NCBI RefSeq assembly: GCF_002982115.1
Contig: NZ_CP019980.1
Location: forward strand, 2,364,001 to 2,428,000
Reading direction: 5' to 3'
Source: Lysinibacillus sphaericus
GTDB lineage: Bacteria > Bacillota > Bacilli > Bacillales_A > Planococcaceae
Length of the DNA: 64,000 nucleotides
Within the stretch, counting starts at the first letter, position 1; the number at the start of each line of letters is the position of its first letter. The notes below the pieces were generated by a model. That model was not told where the DNA came from and searched no databases. It worked only from the letters and a program-made list of their open reading frames with translations. The translations under genes and the position numbers were made by a program. Shown one piece after another: positions 35,027-44,401 of this stretch.

Positions 35027-35295
35027 TCGAATAATACTATTAGGTTTTAACGTCAAGCCCATGAGGAGCAAACTTTTAGGCGACCATAGCGTTGCCAAAG
35101 GCATAGCCAACGATAAAAGTCGATGCCTTCAGTATCTAATGCCAAAAGAGGGAGGGGCATTCCAACATTGGCTCTCTTGATTTTCACCATTAACAATCGA
35201 TTTATGAAGATATGCAAGTTTTTTTCATATCATGTATTTAACTGTTGCATTTCAAAACATAAAATCATAATATAAGAATATAGTTATATATAGTT
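35027..35295 (+). other. Unassigned stretch between the MocR gene and the ars operon
   Basis: About 270 bp with no convincing gene. Bases 35040-35180 are less AT-rich than usual spacers and could be the remnant of a coding sequence, but I recognise no product. The overlapping frame 34902-35180 starts inside the MocR gene and lacks a ribosome site. Confidence 0.4.
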
Positions 35296-35326
35296 AAAAT
35301 CACCTTTTACTCAAGGTGATTTTATT
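35296..35326 (+). terminator. Hairpin terminator upstream of the ars promoter
   Basis: AAAATCACCTT / AAGGTGATTTT (35296-35306 with 35313-35323), 6-nt loop, T-rich tail. Insulates the ars operon. Confidence 0.8.
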
Positions 35327-35335
35327 TACAATAAT

Positions 35336-35355
35336 ATATAAGCAAATGATTATAT
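35336..35355 (+). promoter_or_regulatory. Candidate ArsR operator
   Basis: Inverted repeat ATATAA-8 nt-TTATAT immediately before the arsR ribosome site (AAGGAGGG). Its AT-rich dyad with CAAATGA in the centre and its position fit an autoregulatory ArsR site. Confidence 0.5.
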
Positions 35356-35370
35356 AAGGAGGGCAAATAA

Positions 35371-35697
35371 ATGGATTATATGCTAATTGAAAAACAATTA
35401 AAGGCAGCAGCAGATTTGAATCGCATGAAATTACTTGCGTGTATGAAAAATGGAGAGGTATGTGTTTGTGATTTTGTAGAGGTTCTAGGCATTTCACAAC
35501 CAGCCGTTAGTCAGCATCTAAGAAAATTAAAGGAGGCAGGTATTATTACAGAACGAAAAGTAGGGACTTGGAAACATTATCGTTTAGTAGAGGAACAAAC
35601 GCCACTGATGAAGGGGATTTTAGAGCATATTCAGCCTTTAACTGGGTGCAACTGTGGCACAAATGGCTGCCATGTAGGGGGAACTGATAGTGAGTAA
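35371..35697 (+). CDS. arsR: ArsR family arsenic-responsive repressor
   Basis: 108 residues, winged helix of the ArsR/SmtB family with the As(III)-sensing CVCDF motif in [13 protein letters not shown] and the recognition helix [16 protein letters not shown]. An extra C-terminal cysteine cluster (CNCGTNGC) could add ligand capacity. First gene of the ars operon; its end overlaps the acr3 start by 8 nt. Confidence 0.93.
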   Translation: MDYMLIEKQLKAAADLNRMKLLACMKNGEVCVCDFVEVLGISQPAVSQHLRKLKEAGIITERKVGTWKHYRLVEEQTPLMKGILEHIQPLTGCNCGTNGCHVGGTDSE

Positions 35698-36748
35698 TGA
35701 GTCTTTAACGAAACAGCTGTCTTTTTTAGATCGTTACCTTACTCTTTGGATATTTGTTGCCATGGGGCTAGGTGTCGTATTCAGTATCACAATGCCCAAT
35801 ATTGGAGAATCGTTAGAGTCCATGTCTCTTGGTACAACGTCCATACCGATTGCCATAGGTTTAATTGTTATGTTGTACCCGCCATTAGCGAAAGTAAAGT
35901 ATGAGGAAATGTGGCGTGTGTTTAAAGATTGGAAAGTGCTTTTACTATCCCTTTTTCAAAACTGGTTACTTGGACCATTCTTAATGTTCTTTCTAGCCAT
36001 CATCTTCTTGCGCGATTATCCAGAGTACATGGCTGGACTCATTATGATTGGCTTGGCTCGCTGTATTGCCATGGTCATTGTGTGGAATGATCTAGCACGT
36101 GGGGACCGCGAATATGTAGCTGGCTTAGTTGCCTTTAACTCGATTTTTCAAATCTTAACGTATTCGATTTTTGCATACTTTTTCTTAAATGTATTACCTG
36201 GTTGGTTTGGTTTAGAGAATTTCAATGTTTCCATCTCCATGTGGGAAATTACAAAAAGCGTACTTATTTACTTAGGTATCCCATTTGCGGCAGGGTTCCT
36301 GACACGATGGATTGGGATTCAAACAAAAGGAAAACAGTGGTATGAGGAAAAATTCTTACCGAAAATTTCTCCACTTACTTTAATTGCACTTTTATTCACG
36401 ATTGTTATGATGTTTGCTTTAAAAGGTGAGCAATTGGTTGAACTGCCACTTGATGTCGTACGAATTGCTATTCCATTATTTATTTACTTTGTCGTGATGT
36501 TTGCTGTTTCATTTTTCTCTTCCCGTAAAGCTGGCGCATCTTATCCGGTTACAGCTGCTCTTTCTTTTACAGCGGCAAGTAATAACTTTGAGTTAGCGAT
36601 TGCGGTAGCAGTTGGTGTGTTTGGTCTTCATAGTGGCGTAGCATTTGCGGCAGTTATAGGCCCCCTTGTAGAAGTACCCGTTCTCATAGGACTTGTATGG
36701 GTTGCTTTACGTTGGCAGAAAAAATACTTTAAAACGATTAAATTATAA
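35690..36748 (+). CDS. acr3: ACR3 family arsenite efflux permease
   Basis: 352 residues, ten predicted helices, with ACR3 hallmarks: [19 protein letters not shown] containing the conserved Cys, and [23 protein letters not shown]. Pumps As(III) out of the cell. Start is GTG 35690, with GGGGG about 9 nt upstream, overlapping the arsR stop. With arsA and arsD downstream it may work in an ATP-assisted complex. Confidence 0.93.
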   Translation: MSNESLTKQLSFLDRYLTLWIFVAMGLGVVFSITMPNIGESLESMSLGTTSIPIAIGLIVMLYPPLAKVKYEEMWRVFKDWKVLLLSLFQNWLLGPFLMFFLAIIFLRDYPEYMAGLIMIGLARCIAMVIVWNDLARGDREYVAGLVAFNSIFQILTYSIFAYFFLNVLPGWFGLENFNVSISMWEITKSVLIYLGIPFAAGFLTRWIGIQTKGKQWYEEKFLPKISPLTLIALLFTIVMMFALKGEQLVELPLDVVRIAIPLFIYFVVMFAVSFFSSRKAGASYPVTAALSFTAASNNFELAIAVAVGVFGLHSGVAFAAVIGPLVEVPVLIGLVWVALRWQKKYFKTIKL

Positions 36749-36761
36749 GGAGCAAACACTT

Positions 36762-37178
36762 ATGACTAACACACTTTATTTCTTATGTACAGGGAACTCA
36801 TGCCGTAGTCAAATGGCTGAAGGATGGGCTAAAAAATTGTTACCTACTAATTGGACTGTGAAAAGTGCTGGGATTGAGGCTCATGGCGTAAATCCAAATG
36901 CCATTAAAGCAATGGAGGAGGTAGGGATTGATATTTCAAATCATACATCTGATTTAATTGATTTTAAGACATTAAACAATGCCACATTAGTTGTGACGTT
37001 ATGCGGGGATGCCGCTGATAAATGTCCGATGACGCCTCCGCATATTCGCCGTGAGCATTGGGGATTTGAAGATCCAGCGAAAGCAACAGGTACAGATGAG
37101 GACAAATGGACTGTCTTCCAAAATGTACGCGATGCTATAGGACAACGTATTGAAAAATTTGTAGGCGAGGAGCTGTAG
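36762..37178 (+). CDS. arsC: Thioredoxin-coupled arsenate reductase
   Basis: 138 residues of the low-molecular-weight phosphatase-like ArsC type: P-loop [14 protein letters not shown] and the redox cysteines in [12 protein letters not shown], followed by [12 protein letters not shown]. Reduces As(V) to As(III) for export. ATG 36762 follows AAGGAGC; the longer frame from 36693 lies within acr3. Confidence 0.95.
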   Translation: MTNTLYFLCTGNSCRSQMAEGWAKKLLPTNWTVKSAGIEAHGVNPNAIKAMEEVGIDISNHTSDLIDFKTLNNATLVVTLCGDAADKCPMTPPHIRREHWGFEDPAKATGTDEDKWTVFQNVRDAIGQRIEKFVGEEL

Positions 37179-37182
37179 TAAA

Positions 37183-37542
37183 TTGAAAAAAATTCATATC
37201 TATGAGCCAGCCATGTGCTGTTCAACAGGCTTATGTGGCCCTTCTATAGACCCAGAATTATTACGTATGTCGTTTATAATGAATAATTTAAAAAATACAA
37301 ACATTGAAGCTGTAAGATTTAATCTGACGAACGATCCAAATGCTTTTATAGAAAATGAAGCAATCAATCAACTTTTAATAGCACAAGGAATGGATGCCTT
37401 GCCTGCAACGTTTGTTGATGGGGAGTTACTTTGTAAAGGGATATATCCCACTAATGAGCAATTTTCACAGTGGTCAGGGCTTTCAGAAGAAAACTTACTA
37501 CAAAAGCCAAAAGTACGCTTGTCACTAAAAGGAGATGCGTAA
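37183..37542 (+). CDS. arsD: ArsD arsenic metallochaperone
   Basis: 119 residues with the vicinal cysteines MCCSTGLCG (the Cys12, Cys13, Cys18 set) that carry As(III) to ArsA. Start is TTG 37183 with GAGGAG about 9 nt upstream, 4 nt after arsC. The 3' end runs up to arsA. Confidence 0.92.
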   Translation: MKKIHIYEPAMCCSTGLCGPSIDPELLRMSFIMNNLKNTNIEAVRFNLTNDPNAFIENEAINQLLIAQGMDALPATFVDGELLCKGIYPTNEQFSQWSGLSEENLLQKPKVRLSLKGDA

Positions 37543-37543
37543 A

Positions 37544-39313
37544 ATGGAACGCTTTACAAGAAGTCATTTCCCTGACACCCCATTTTTGTTTTTTACGGGG
37601 AAGGGGGGCGTTGGGAAAACGTCTGTTGCTTGTGCCCTATCAATAGCCATTGCAAACAAAGGGAAAAAGGTACTTTTAATTAGTACAGATCCCGCATCTA
37701 ACTTACAAGATATTTTTGGTCAAACGCTTTCGAATAGTCCAACAAAAATTGAAGGCATAAACAATCTATTTGCGATAAATTTAGACCCTGAACAAGCAGC
37801 ACAACATTACAAAGAACGAATGGTTGGTCCGTACCGTGGAAAACTACCTGATGTGGTCATTCAAAATATGGAGGAGCAACTTTCGGGGGCTTGTACAGTT
37901 GAAATTGCTGCTTTTAATGAATTCGCAACACTATTGACTGATACTTCAGTGATTGAAAATTTTGACACTGTCGTGTTTGATACAGCACCAACAGGTCATA
38001 CATTACGCTTATTACAACTACCTTCTGCATGGTCTACATTTCTAGATGAAAATACGACTGGCACTTCATGTTTAGGTCCTTTAAAAGGGTTAGAACCACA
38101 ACGTGAAGTCTATAAAGAGGCTGTTCATCGTTTAAAAGATGCGAATCAAACAACGTTAATGATAGTGACACGCCCTGAAGAAAACCCTTTAAAAGAAGCC
38201 GCTCGTGCTTCTAACGAGTTGTATGAAATTGGTATTCAAAATCAGACGTTATTAATCAATGGCTATATGCGTAATGTCAATTCTACTGATTGTACAGAAG
38301 AAGCATTCATTGCACGTCAATCGGATGCATTAGCCAGAATTCCAAAAGAACTAAATCGATTTGAACATTTCTACTTACCGTTTGTACCGTACTCATTATC
38401 AAGTATGGAACGTTTGCAAGCATGGATGACTAATCAGGAAATTTCACATACACATGCATCAACCGAAGAAATTAAGATTCCAGAAGTCGAGGAAATGATT
38501 GCTGATTATTTAGAACGTAAACCAAAATTGATTTTTACAATGGGTAAAGGTGGGGTTGGTAAAACTACGATTGCTTCTTATATTGCCTTACGCTTAGCCG
38601 AAGAAGGTATTCCTGTACATTTAACTACAACAGACCCTGCTGCGCATTTAAATTGGACATTTGGAAACGAACAAGTCAAAAATTTAACGATAAGTCGAAT
38701 AGATCCGAAAGAAGAAGTTGCAAATTATGAAGCTGAAGTGTTGGCAAAGGCAAGTGAAACAATGAACGAAGAAGGTTTAGCGTTTGTGAAGGAAGATTTA
38801 GCTTCTCCCTGTACCGAGGAAATTGCAGTATTTCGTGCATTTGCAAATGTGGTAGAAAATCATCAAGATGAGGTCATTGTTATTGATACAGCACCAACAG
38901 GGCATACGTTACTTTTACTAGATGCAACAGAAGCTTATCATCGCGAAATAAGCCGTTCACAAGGGGATATTCCTCCAGCTGTTTCTAACCTGTTACCAAG
39001 GTTGCGTGATGCTTCTTATACCAGTGTTGCCATTGTAACACTTCCTGAAGCAACACCTGTTTATGAAGCGACACGCTTACAGGAAGATTTACAGCGTGCT
39101 GGATTATCTGTTGATTGGTGGGTTGTCAATCAAACCTTTTCTTCAATCCACACAACAAGTGCCATATTAATTCAAAAACAACAAGCAGAAACAAAATGGC
39201 TGAATGCAGTACAATCCATCAGCAACAATCAATTCGTAGCCATTCCATGGGTAAAAACGCCACCAATCGGAACAAAAGGCTTACATGAACTAAAAGGAGA
39301 GAAAATCAAATGA
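37544..39313 (+). CDS. arsA: ArsA arsenical pump-driving ATPase
   Basis: 589 residues with two homologous ATPase halves. Each has a deviant Walker A (GKGGVGKTS about residue 20 and GKGGVGKTT about 335) and a DTAPTGHT signal motif; metal-site cysteines occur in SGACTVEIAAF and SPCTEEIAVF. With ArsD and ACR3 it energises arsenite export. ATG 37544 is about 9 nt after AAAGGAG; ATG 37535 is too close. Confidence 0.93.
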   Translation: MERFTRSHFPDTPFLFFTGKGGVGKTSVACALSIAIANKGKKVLLISTDPASNLQDIFGQTLSNSPTKIEGINNLFAINLDPEQAAQHYKERMVGPYRGKLPDVVIQNMEEQLSGACTVEIAAFNEFATLLTDTSVIENFDTVVFDTAPTGHTLRLLQLPSAWSTFLDENTTGTSCLGPLKGLEPQREVYKEAVHRLKDANQTTLMIVTRPEENPLKEAARASNELYEIGIQNQTLLINGYMRNVNSTDCTEEAFIARQSDALARIPKELNRFEHFYLPFVPYSLSSMERLQAWMTNQEISHTHASTEEIKIPEVEEMIADYLERKPKLIFTMGKGGVGKTTIASYIALRLAEEGIPVHLTTTDPAAHLNWTFGNEQVKNLTISRIDPKEEVANYEAEVLAKASETMNEEGLAFVKEDLASPCTEEIAVFRAFANVVENHQDEVIVIDTAPTGHTLLLLDATEAYHREISRSQGDIPPAVSNLLPRLRDASYTSVAIVTLPEATPVYEATRLQEDLQRAGLSVDWWVVNQTFSSIHTTSAILIQKQQAETKWLNAVQSISNNQFVAIPWVKTPPIGTKGLHELKGEKIK

Positions 39314-39591
39314 AAATGAGTCCAGAAGGCAAACATTATTTAGAACAGGTAATAGCTGATTCGGAGGTTAAAACACTTCGTTTCTTTGGTATTGCAGGCT
39401 GCTGTGGGGTTAATTTAGGTGTAGGCTTAGAAGCACCAGCAGCAGAAGATACTATTCAAACAATCGAAGGTATCCAAGTCGCAATCCATCCTGATATTGC
39501 ACCACAATTAACAGATGTAACAATCCATGCCGAAGAAGAGAATGGTGAACTTGGTTTAGTATTGGAAGGATATTCTCCGACCTCTTGCTAA
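39310..39591 (+). CDS. HesB/IscA-like protein of the ars operon
   Basis: 93 residues with a HesB-like fold and cysteines in FGIAGCCGVNLG and the C-terminal PTSC. The two sites resemble the C ... C-x-C arrangement of A-type Fe-S carriers but differ in spacing, so it could bind arsenite or Fe-S. Its ATG overlaps the arsA stop (ATGA). Such genes recur in Firmicute ars operons; the role is not established as far as I know. Confidence 0.75.
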   Translation: MKMSPEGKHYLEQVIADSEVKTLRFFGIAGCCGVNLGVGLEAPAAEDTIQTIEGIQVAIHPDIAPQLTDVTIHAEEENGELGLVLEGYSPTSC

Positions 39592-39651
39592 TTAAAAGCC
39601 GACAGGAATAGGGGCTACAAAAGTTTGCTTATGTTACAAAGCATAACTATA

Positions 39652-39678
39652 TTACGTCTAGCTAACTGCTAGACGTAA
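39652..39678 (+). other. Intergenic hairpin in the ars region
   Basis: 11-bp stem TTACGTCTAGC / GCTAGACGTAA with a 5-nt loop; the A-run after it would be a terminator only on the minus strand. It separates the arsRBCDA-HesB unit from the flavoprotein gene. Confidence 0.6.
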
Positions 39679-39692
39679 AAAACATCTTTTAT

Positions 39693-39708
39693 ATAAGTAA
39701 TTACTTAT
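39693..39708 (+). promoter_or_regulatory. Perfect 16-bp palindrome upstream of the ArsO-like gene
   Basis: ATAAGTAATTACTTAT, 26 nt before ATG 39735. Position suggests an operator, possibly for ArsR, although it differs from the dyad before arsR. Confidence 0.5.
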
Positions 39709-39734
39709 GTAAATGACTAAAAAGGAGAAGTAAG

Positions 39735-41090
39735 ATGAACACGCTAAATGTAATGAAACAAAATACATCTTGTTGCACCCCTGCAAAGAGCATTGAAATT
39801 CAACAGATTAATCCCAATGCCAATAAAAATTTACCCGTCGTAATAATTGGCGCAGGTCCAATTGGTTTAGCTGCTGCTGCTCATTTAGTGGCACAAAAAC
39901 AAGCCTTTATTGTACTAGAGGCAGGGCATGAAATAGCACATAATATTCGTAGTTGGGGGCATGTGACGTTATTTTCCCCATGGCGATATAACATTAATAA
40001 AGCAGCTAAAGCATTATTAGAAACCTCCGATTGGGTAGAACCTAATTTAGATACATTACCAACAGGAAATGAATTAATTGATCTCTATTTAAAACCTTTG
40101 GCTGAGTTAGTACAAATAAAACCTAACATTCAATTGAACGCAAAAGTAGTGGGTATTTCACGACAATTTAATGATAAGATGAAGACGAAAAATCGAGTAG
40201 ACCAATCATTTACTATTTATGTTGAACGAGAGAATGACATTCATATCATTGCGGCAAGAGCTGTTATTGATGCGACAGGTACATGGGGAAATCCAAATCC
40301 GGCGAATACTACAGGTGTGTGGTTACAAAATGAAAAGGCCCTAACAAATCACATTGAGTATGGTATTCCTGATATAAATTCAAATGCTAAGAGATATGCA
40401 AATAAGAAGATTGCTGTTATTGGTGGTGGCCATTCAGCGATTAATACCTTATTGACACTTGCGGCACTACAAGAAGATAATCCTGCAACAAAATTAGTAT
40501 GGATAATGCGGAAAAAATCTGTAGAAGAAGCCTATGGTGGTGAGGAAAAAGATGCATTAGCTGCACGAGGCGCACTGGGAATACGTATTCACGAATTAGT
40601 TGAGACAGGTAAGGTTGAGGTCGTTACACCTTTCTATATCTCACAGTTGCGTCAAGATGAGAACATCCAAATTATTGGTACTATTAACGGGGAAACAAAA
40701 GTATTAACAGGATTTGAAGAGCTAATTGTTAACGCAGGTAATCGACCTGATTTTACGATTAACAGCGAACTACGCCTTTCCATTGATGCAGCAACAGAAA
40801 GTGTGCAAGCATTGGCGCCTTTAATTGACCCGAATGAGCATAGTTGTGGAACAGTAAGAGCGCATGGAGAAGAAATACTGAGACAACCAGAAAAAGACTT
40901 CTATATTGTCGGTGCTAAAAGCTATGGTCGCGCACCAACATTTTTAATGGCAACAGGTTATGAACAAGTCCGTTCCATTACGGCATACTTATGTGGTGAT
41001 ACAGAAGCTTCAAAACGTGTGGAATTAGAGTTACCTGAAACAGGTGTATGTAGTGCTCAACTTGGTCAACCATCCAATACGTGTTGTTAA
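39735..41090 (+). CDS. ArsO-like FAD/NAD(P)-dependent flavoprotein
   Basis: 451 residues. An FAD-binding Rossmann motif VVIIGAGPIGLAAAAHLV (about 36-53), a second dinucleotide motif IAVIGGGHSAINTLL (about 220-234) and the FAD C-terminal DFYIVGAKSYGRAPTFLMATGYEQV indicate a class B monooxygenase or thioredoxin-reductase-like enzyme. CC pairs near the N-terminus (SCCTP) and at the very C-terminus (NTCC) could bind As(III). Genes like this (arsO) occur in ars clusters; the reaction is uncertain. AAGGAG precedes ATG. Confidence 0.8.
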   Translation: MNTLNVMKQNTSCCTPAKSIEIQQINPNANKNLPVVIIGAGPIGLAAAAHLVAQKQAFIVLEAGHEIAHNIRSWGHVTLFSPWRYNINKAAKALLETSDWVEPNLDTLPTGNELIDLYLKPLAELVQIKPNIQLNAKVVGISRQFNDKMKTKNRVDQSFTIYVERENDIHIIAARAVIDATGTWGNPNPANTTGVWLQNEKALTNHIEYGIPDINSNAKRYANKKIAVIGGGHSAINTLLTLAALQEDNPATKLVWIMRKKSVEEAYGGEEKDALAARGALGIRIHELVETGKVEVVTPFYISQLRQDENIQIIGTINGETKVLTGFEELIVNAGNRPDFTINSELRLSIDAATESVQALAPLIDPNEHSCGTVRAHGEEILRQPEKDFYIVGAKSYGRAPTFLMATGYEQVRSITAYLCGDTEASKRVELELPETGVCSAQLGQPSNTCC

Positions 41091-41096
41091 AAATTT

Positions 41097-41121
41097 ACTG
41101 TTAGCAAAAGCTAGCAGTCTT
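41097..41121 (+). terminator. Hairpin terminator of the flavoprotein gene
   Basis: ACTGTTAGC / GCTAGCAGT stem with one G-T pair, followed by CTTTT. Confidence 0.6.
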
Positions 41122-41179
41122 TTGCACTAGTATTAATTCCTATTGCGCAAGTTGCTGGAACCGTCTTCGGAATCCTATG

Positions 41180-41208
41180 TTGACGAAAAATAATGGCATA
41201 AATATAAT
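41180..41208 (+). promoter_or_regulatory. Sigma-A promoter for the MFS exporter gene
   Basis: TTGACG, exactly 17 nt, TATAAT (41203-41208). An overlapping weaker TTGACA-18-TATTTT lies at 41208-41237. The expected leader is about 155 nt. Confidence 0.7.
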
Positions 41209-41267
41209 TGACAACCAATAATGCAAAATGGTATTTTTGTTTAAGAAATTTTTAATTGAATAAGGCG

Positions 41268-41350
41268 ACATGACTTTGGATGTCATGTTAGCGAATTGAC
41301 AAAGAAAATGTTTTAATGCAGCGCCTCCTAAACTGGAGGCGCTGCTTTTT
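41268..41350 (+). promoter_or_regulatory. Candidate transcription attenuator in the MFS gene leader
   Basis: A first hairpin ACATGAC / GTCATGT (41268-41274, 41282-41288), then a strong GC-rich terminator GCAGCGCCTCC / GGAGGCGCTGC (41318-41328, 41335-41345) with five T. It lies downstream of the 41180 promoter and just 22 nt before the MFS start codon. Confidence 0.65.
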
Positions 41351-41371
41351 GTATTTTTTTAGAGGAGTGAA

Positions 41372-42517
41372 ATGATGGATAAAAGAATTTACCTATTATC
41401 GACGATTGCCTTTATAGTTGGTCTAGTTGAATTAGTAATTGGAGGGTTGCTTCCACTGATTGCGGAAGATTTAAAGATTTCGTATGGCAAAGTAGGAATG
41501 TTAATCTCCATGTTTTCATTAAGTTTTGCCATATCAGGCCCTATTTTATTATCTTTAACCTCAAAGATGGAGCGCAAAAGATTATTTCTCATTGTTTTGT
41601 TGATTTTCTTTGTCTCGAATATGATCATTGTGTTGAGTGATATGTATACTGTTCTTTTGGCTGCTAGAATATTATCAGCTATGTGTGCGTCGCTTCTTGT
41701 TTCGTTATGTATCACCATCGCTTCTCAAATAAGCGATGATGCATATACAGCAAGAGCAATCGGCCTTGTATTAATGGGGGTTAGTGCTTCCCTGGTGTTT
41801 GGTGTTCCGTTTAGTTTATGGTTAGGTAGCGAATTAGGTTGGCGGGCTCCATTTCTATTTATTGCTATTTTGACATTATTGCTTATGTTAATTGTATTTT
41901 TTGCATTGGGGAAAATCGAGCCAAAGAAGAATTTACCTTTAAAAGCACAAGTAAAGGCGTTAAAGGAACGAAAGATTTTACTTATTCATTCGATTTCCAT
42001 CATATTTTTTACAGGGCATATGACTTTGTATGCATACTTAACACCATTTCTTCAGTCAACGCTACATTTGTCAGAGAAGTCTCTTAGCCTAATGTATTTA
42101 ATCATTGGTATATTCTCCATATGCGGAAGTTTATTAGGTGGATATTTTACTGATCGTATTAGTGCAAAACGAACAATTTTCTCCGTACTATCCTTATTTA
42201 CACTAACGATTGTTGCGATACCGTTCTTAAAATTTTCCGTCGTGCTGTTCGTTGGAGCAATATTATTATGGAGTTTACTAAGTTGGTCACTACAACCTGC
42301 GATTCAAAGTTATATTGTTTCTTCTGCATCGACTACATCAGATATCCATCAAAGTTTAAATAATTCTAGTGCCCATATTGGTATGGCATTAGGCTCCACG
42401 ATAGGGGGCATAACCATTGACGCATATACTGCTGAAATAAATGCGATAATCGGTGGCACAATTGCCTGTATCGCATTGATAGTAGCCATACTAACCTTTA
42501 AATGGCAAAGAAACTAA
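41372..42517 (+). CDS. MFS efflux transporter (DHA1-like)
   Basis: 381 residues, 12 predicted membrane helices, of the arabinose-efflux/chloramphenicol-exporter type (IAFIVGLVELVIGGLLPLIA opening, RILSAMCASLLVSLCITIA, GSLLGGYFTDRISAKR loop). Substrate unknown. GAGGAG is 4 nt before ATG 41372 and 7 nt before ATG 41375. The leader attenuator suggests drug- or translation-responsive expression. Confidence 0.87.
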   Translation: MMDKRIYLLSTIAFIVGLVELVIGGLLPLIAEDLKISYGKVGMLISMFSLSFAISGPILLSLTSKMERKRLFLIVLLIFFVSNMIIVLSDMYTVLLAARILSAMCASLLVSLCITIASQISDDAYTARAIGLVLMGVSASLVFGVPFSLWLGSELGWRAPFLFIAILTLLLMLIVFFALGKIEPKKNLPLKAQVKALKERKILLIHSISIIFFTGHMTLYAYLTPFLQSTLHLSEKSLSLMYLIIGIFSICGSLLGGYFTDRISAKRTIFSVLSLFTLTIVAIPFLKFSVVLFVGAILLWSLLSWSLQPAIQSYIVSSASTTSDIHQSLNNSSAHIGMALGSTIGGITIDAYTAEINAIIGGTIACIALIVAILTFKWQRN

Positions 42518-42604
42518 ATAAATATATGGTCAATTTTTGTCCAATCAAGCCTAAAGGATTAATACAATAAATAGAAAATATATCATATATTTGTAAAATA
42601 GATT

Positions 42605-42647
42605 AAAATAAAACTAGCCCCGTAACATTGCAGGCTAGTTTTATTTT
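42605..42647. terminator. Strong hairpin terminator
   Basis: 15-bp perfect stem AAAATAAAACTAGCC (42605-42619) with its complement at 42633-42647. Confidence 0.85.
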
Positions 42648-42767
42648 GATTGTATGAAAGAAGAACTAAAGCACCATAAGTCAGTTAGGCATTTTCACAT
42701 TTTCATTTGAATATATTTAAGTAATAGCTAATATGAATAGATTAAAAATAATGGTGAGGGAGATTGG

Positions 42768-43517
42768 ATGGACACTTCGACAAATACGCATCAAGAGGAT
42801 GTAATCATTTCTATTATTATACCCGCCCATAATGAAGAAAAGTACATTGGAAAATGTTTAGAATCCATTTCAAAAGCGTCAAAATTACTTCAAAATCAAG
42901 TTGAAATCATTGTTGTGCTAAATCGCTGTACAGACAAAACGGAAGAAATTGCAAAATCTTATAATTGTATTACAGTAAACAATGACGATAAAAACCTTTC
43001 TAAAATTAGAAATACAGGCGTTGAAAGAGCTAGGGGGGAAATCATCGTAACGATAGATGCAGATACACAGATGAATGAGCATATGCTTACAAAGGTAGTA
43101 CAAAACTTGAGCTCGGGAAAGTATATTGGCGGAGGAGTTACAGGGAAATTTGAAAGAATGTCTTTAGGGATTTTCGTTTCAACTATGTTATTAATAGGAC
43201 CTTTACTTTTTAAATATGGTGCCATATCCGTGGGGATTTTTTGGTGCTACAAAGAGGATTTTAAGTCCATTAACGGATTTAATGAAGCCATGCTTATGGC
43301 GGAAGATGCTGATTTTGCCAAACGCTTAAAAGTGTGGGGAAAAAAGAAAGGAAAAAAATACGGAACAATTCAAAATGGTATGATAACTTCCAGCCGAAAG
43401 TTTGATAAACACGGAGACTGGGTGTTACTTAAACGTCCGAAATTAATTTTAGCTTATCTGAAAGGAACAGATAAACAATATGCAGATGAAGCCTATTATG
43501 AAAATCATGATCGATAA
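42768..43517 (+). CDS. Family 2 glycosyltransferase
   Basis: 249 residues with GT-A fold: IIPAHNEEKYIGKCLESI, the metal-binding DAD in IVTIDADTQM and the acceptor-side EDADFAKRLK. There is one short hydrophobic segment (about 140-155) but no clear transmembrane pair, so it is probably cytosolic or peripherally membrane bound. Donor and acceptor unknown; no other envelope-glycan gene is adjacent. GAGGGAG precedes ATG. Confidence 0.87.
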   Translation: MDTSTNTHQEDVIISIIIPAHNEEKYIGKCLESISKASKLLQNQVEIIVVLNRCTDKTEEIAKSYNCITVNNDDKNLSKIRNTGVERARGEIIVTIDADTQMNEHMLTKVVQNLSSGKYIGGGVTGKFERMSLGIFVSTMLLIGPLLFKYGAISVGIFWCYKEDFKSINGFNEAMLMAEDADFAKRLKVWGKKKGKKYGTIQNGMITSSRKFDKHGDWVLLKRPKLILAYLKGTDKQYADEAYYENHDR

Positions 43518-43580
43518 TCTATCAAGTTGAGGGAAAAATAAAGATTCTAATTGTCAAGCATCTATTAAAATTTACAGAGA

Positions 43581-43611
43581 CGTTAATCGAAGCAGGATTA
43601 ACGCTTTTTTT
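43581..43611 (+). terminator. Rho-independent terminator
   Basis: CGTTAATC / GATTAACG (43581-43588 with 43596-43603), then C and a run of T. Confidence 0.8.
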
Positions 43612-43654
43612 ATTGAAATTATTTGTTTATAGCTAAAAGAGAGGGGCAACAGAT

Positions 43655-44149
43655 ATGAGTAAACAATTAATCATCGGCGACGTAACGCAAGAACTAGCTT
43701 CTACACGTCGCATATTGGAACGCTTACCCGAGGAGCATATGTCATGGCGACCACATGATAAATCAATGACCCTCGGTGGACTAGCCACACATCTAATCAA
43801 TCTGCTAAACTGGCAAATCACAATTATTCAGCACACGGAGTTGGATCTTTCAACAGTATCACTTCGACGAGAAGCAATAGAAAAACAATCTGACATTCTA
43901 GAAGAATTTGACGCCAACGTCTCCAAACTCGATAAGTTGCTTGCCGAATGTGACGACAAAGCGCTCGGCGATGAATGGACACTTCGCCATGGCCAGCATA
44001 TTATTCGCCAAGAGCCGAGAGCACTTGCGTTACGTACTTTTGGAATTAGTCATATGGTTCACCACCGTGCACAACTGGGCGTATACTTACGCCTTCTTGA
44101 TATTGCGGTGCCAGGCTTTTATGGACCATCAGCCGATGAAGAAATCTAA
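43655..44149 (+). CDS. DinB superfamily protein
   Basis: 164 residues of the DinB/YfiT-like four-helix fold with histidines in TLGGLATHLINLLNW and HMVHHRAQLGVYLRLLD. Function unknown, possibly thiol- or stress-related. Base use looks somewhat more GC-rich than its neighbours, which may hint at separate acquisition. AGAGAGGGG precedes ATG; a terminator follows. Confidence 0.85.
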   Translation: MSKQLIIGDVTQELASTRRILERLPEEHMSWRPHDKSMTLGGLATHLINLLNWQITIIQHTELDLSTVSLRREAIEKQSDILEEFDANVSKLDKLLAECDDKALGDEWTLRHGQHIIRQEPRALALRTFGISHMVHHRAQLGVYLRLLDIAVPGFYGPSADEEI

Positions 44150-44181
44150 TTAAATATCTTGGTGCAAGGGTGATCAAGATT

Positions 44182-44209
44182 AAAGAGTTGCATAATGCAG
44201 CTCTTTTTT
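44182..44209 (+). terminator. Rho-independent terminator
   Basis: AAAGAGTTGC / GCAGCTCTTT stem with one mismatch and a T-run. The remaining stretch to 44480 holds the adhP promoter region. Confidence 0.75.
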
Positions 44210-44401
44210 CATTTTCTGTAGGCTGATTACTATTAAAAGGCTTTTGGGCGAGGTTTTTTTAAAATCATCCTACAGCTTTCGATTTATTTAATTTTAAAAA
44301 TATTCTATTTATTTAAAATAATAGTATTTTTCTATGAGGGTAGACTCATTTTTTATGAATCGTCCTAAAAATAATTGAATTCAAATAAAATCCTTTATAA
44401 A

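Noticed and set aside
34902..35180. 92-codon frame overlapping the end of the MocR gene
   Set aside because: Starts inside the real gene in another frame, with no ribosome site and no family resemblance.
43655..44149. Recent horizontal acquisition of the DinB gene
   Set aside because: Slightly higher GC only; no flanking repeats or mobility genes, so the evidence is too thin for a separate claim.
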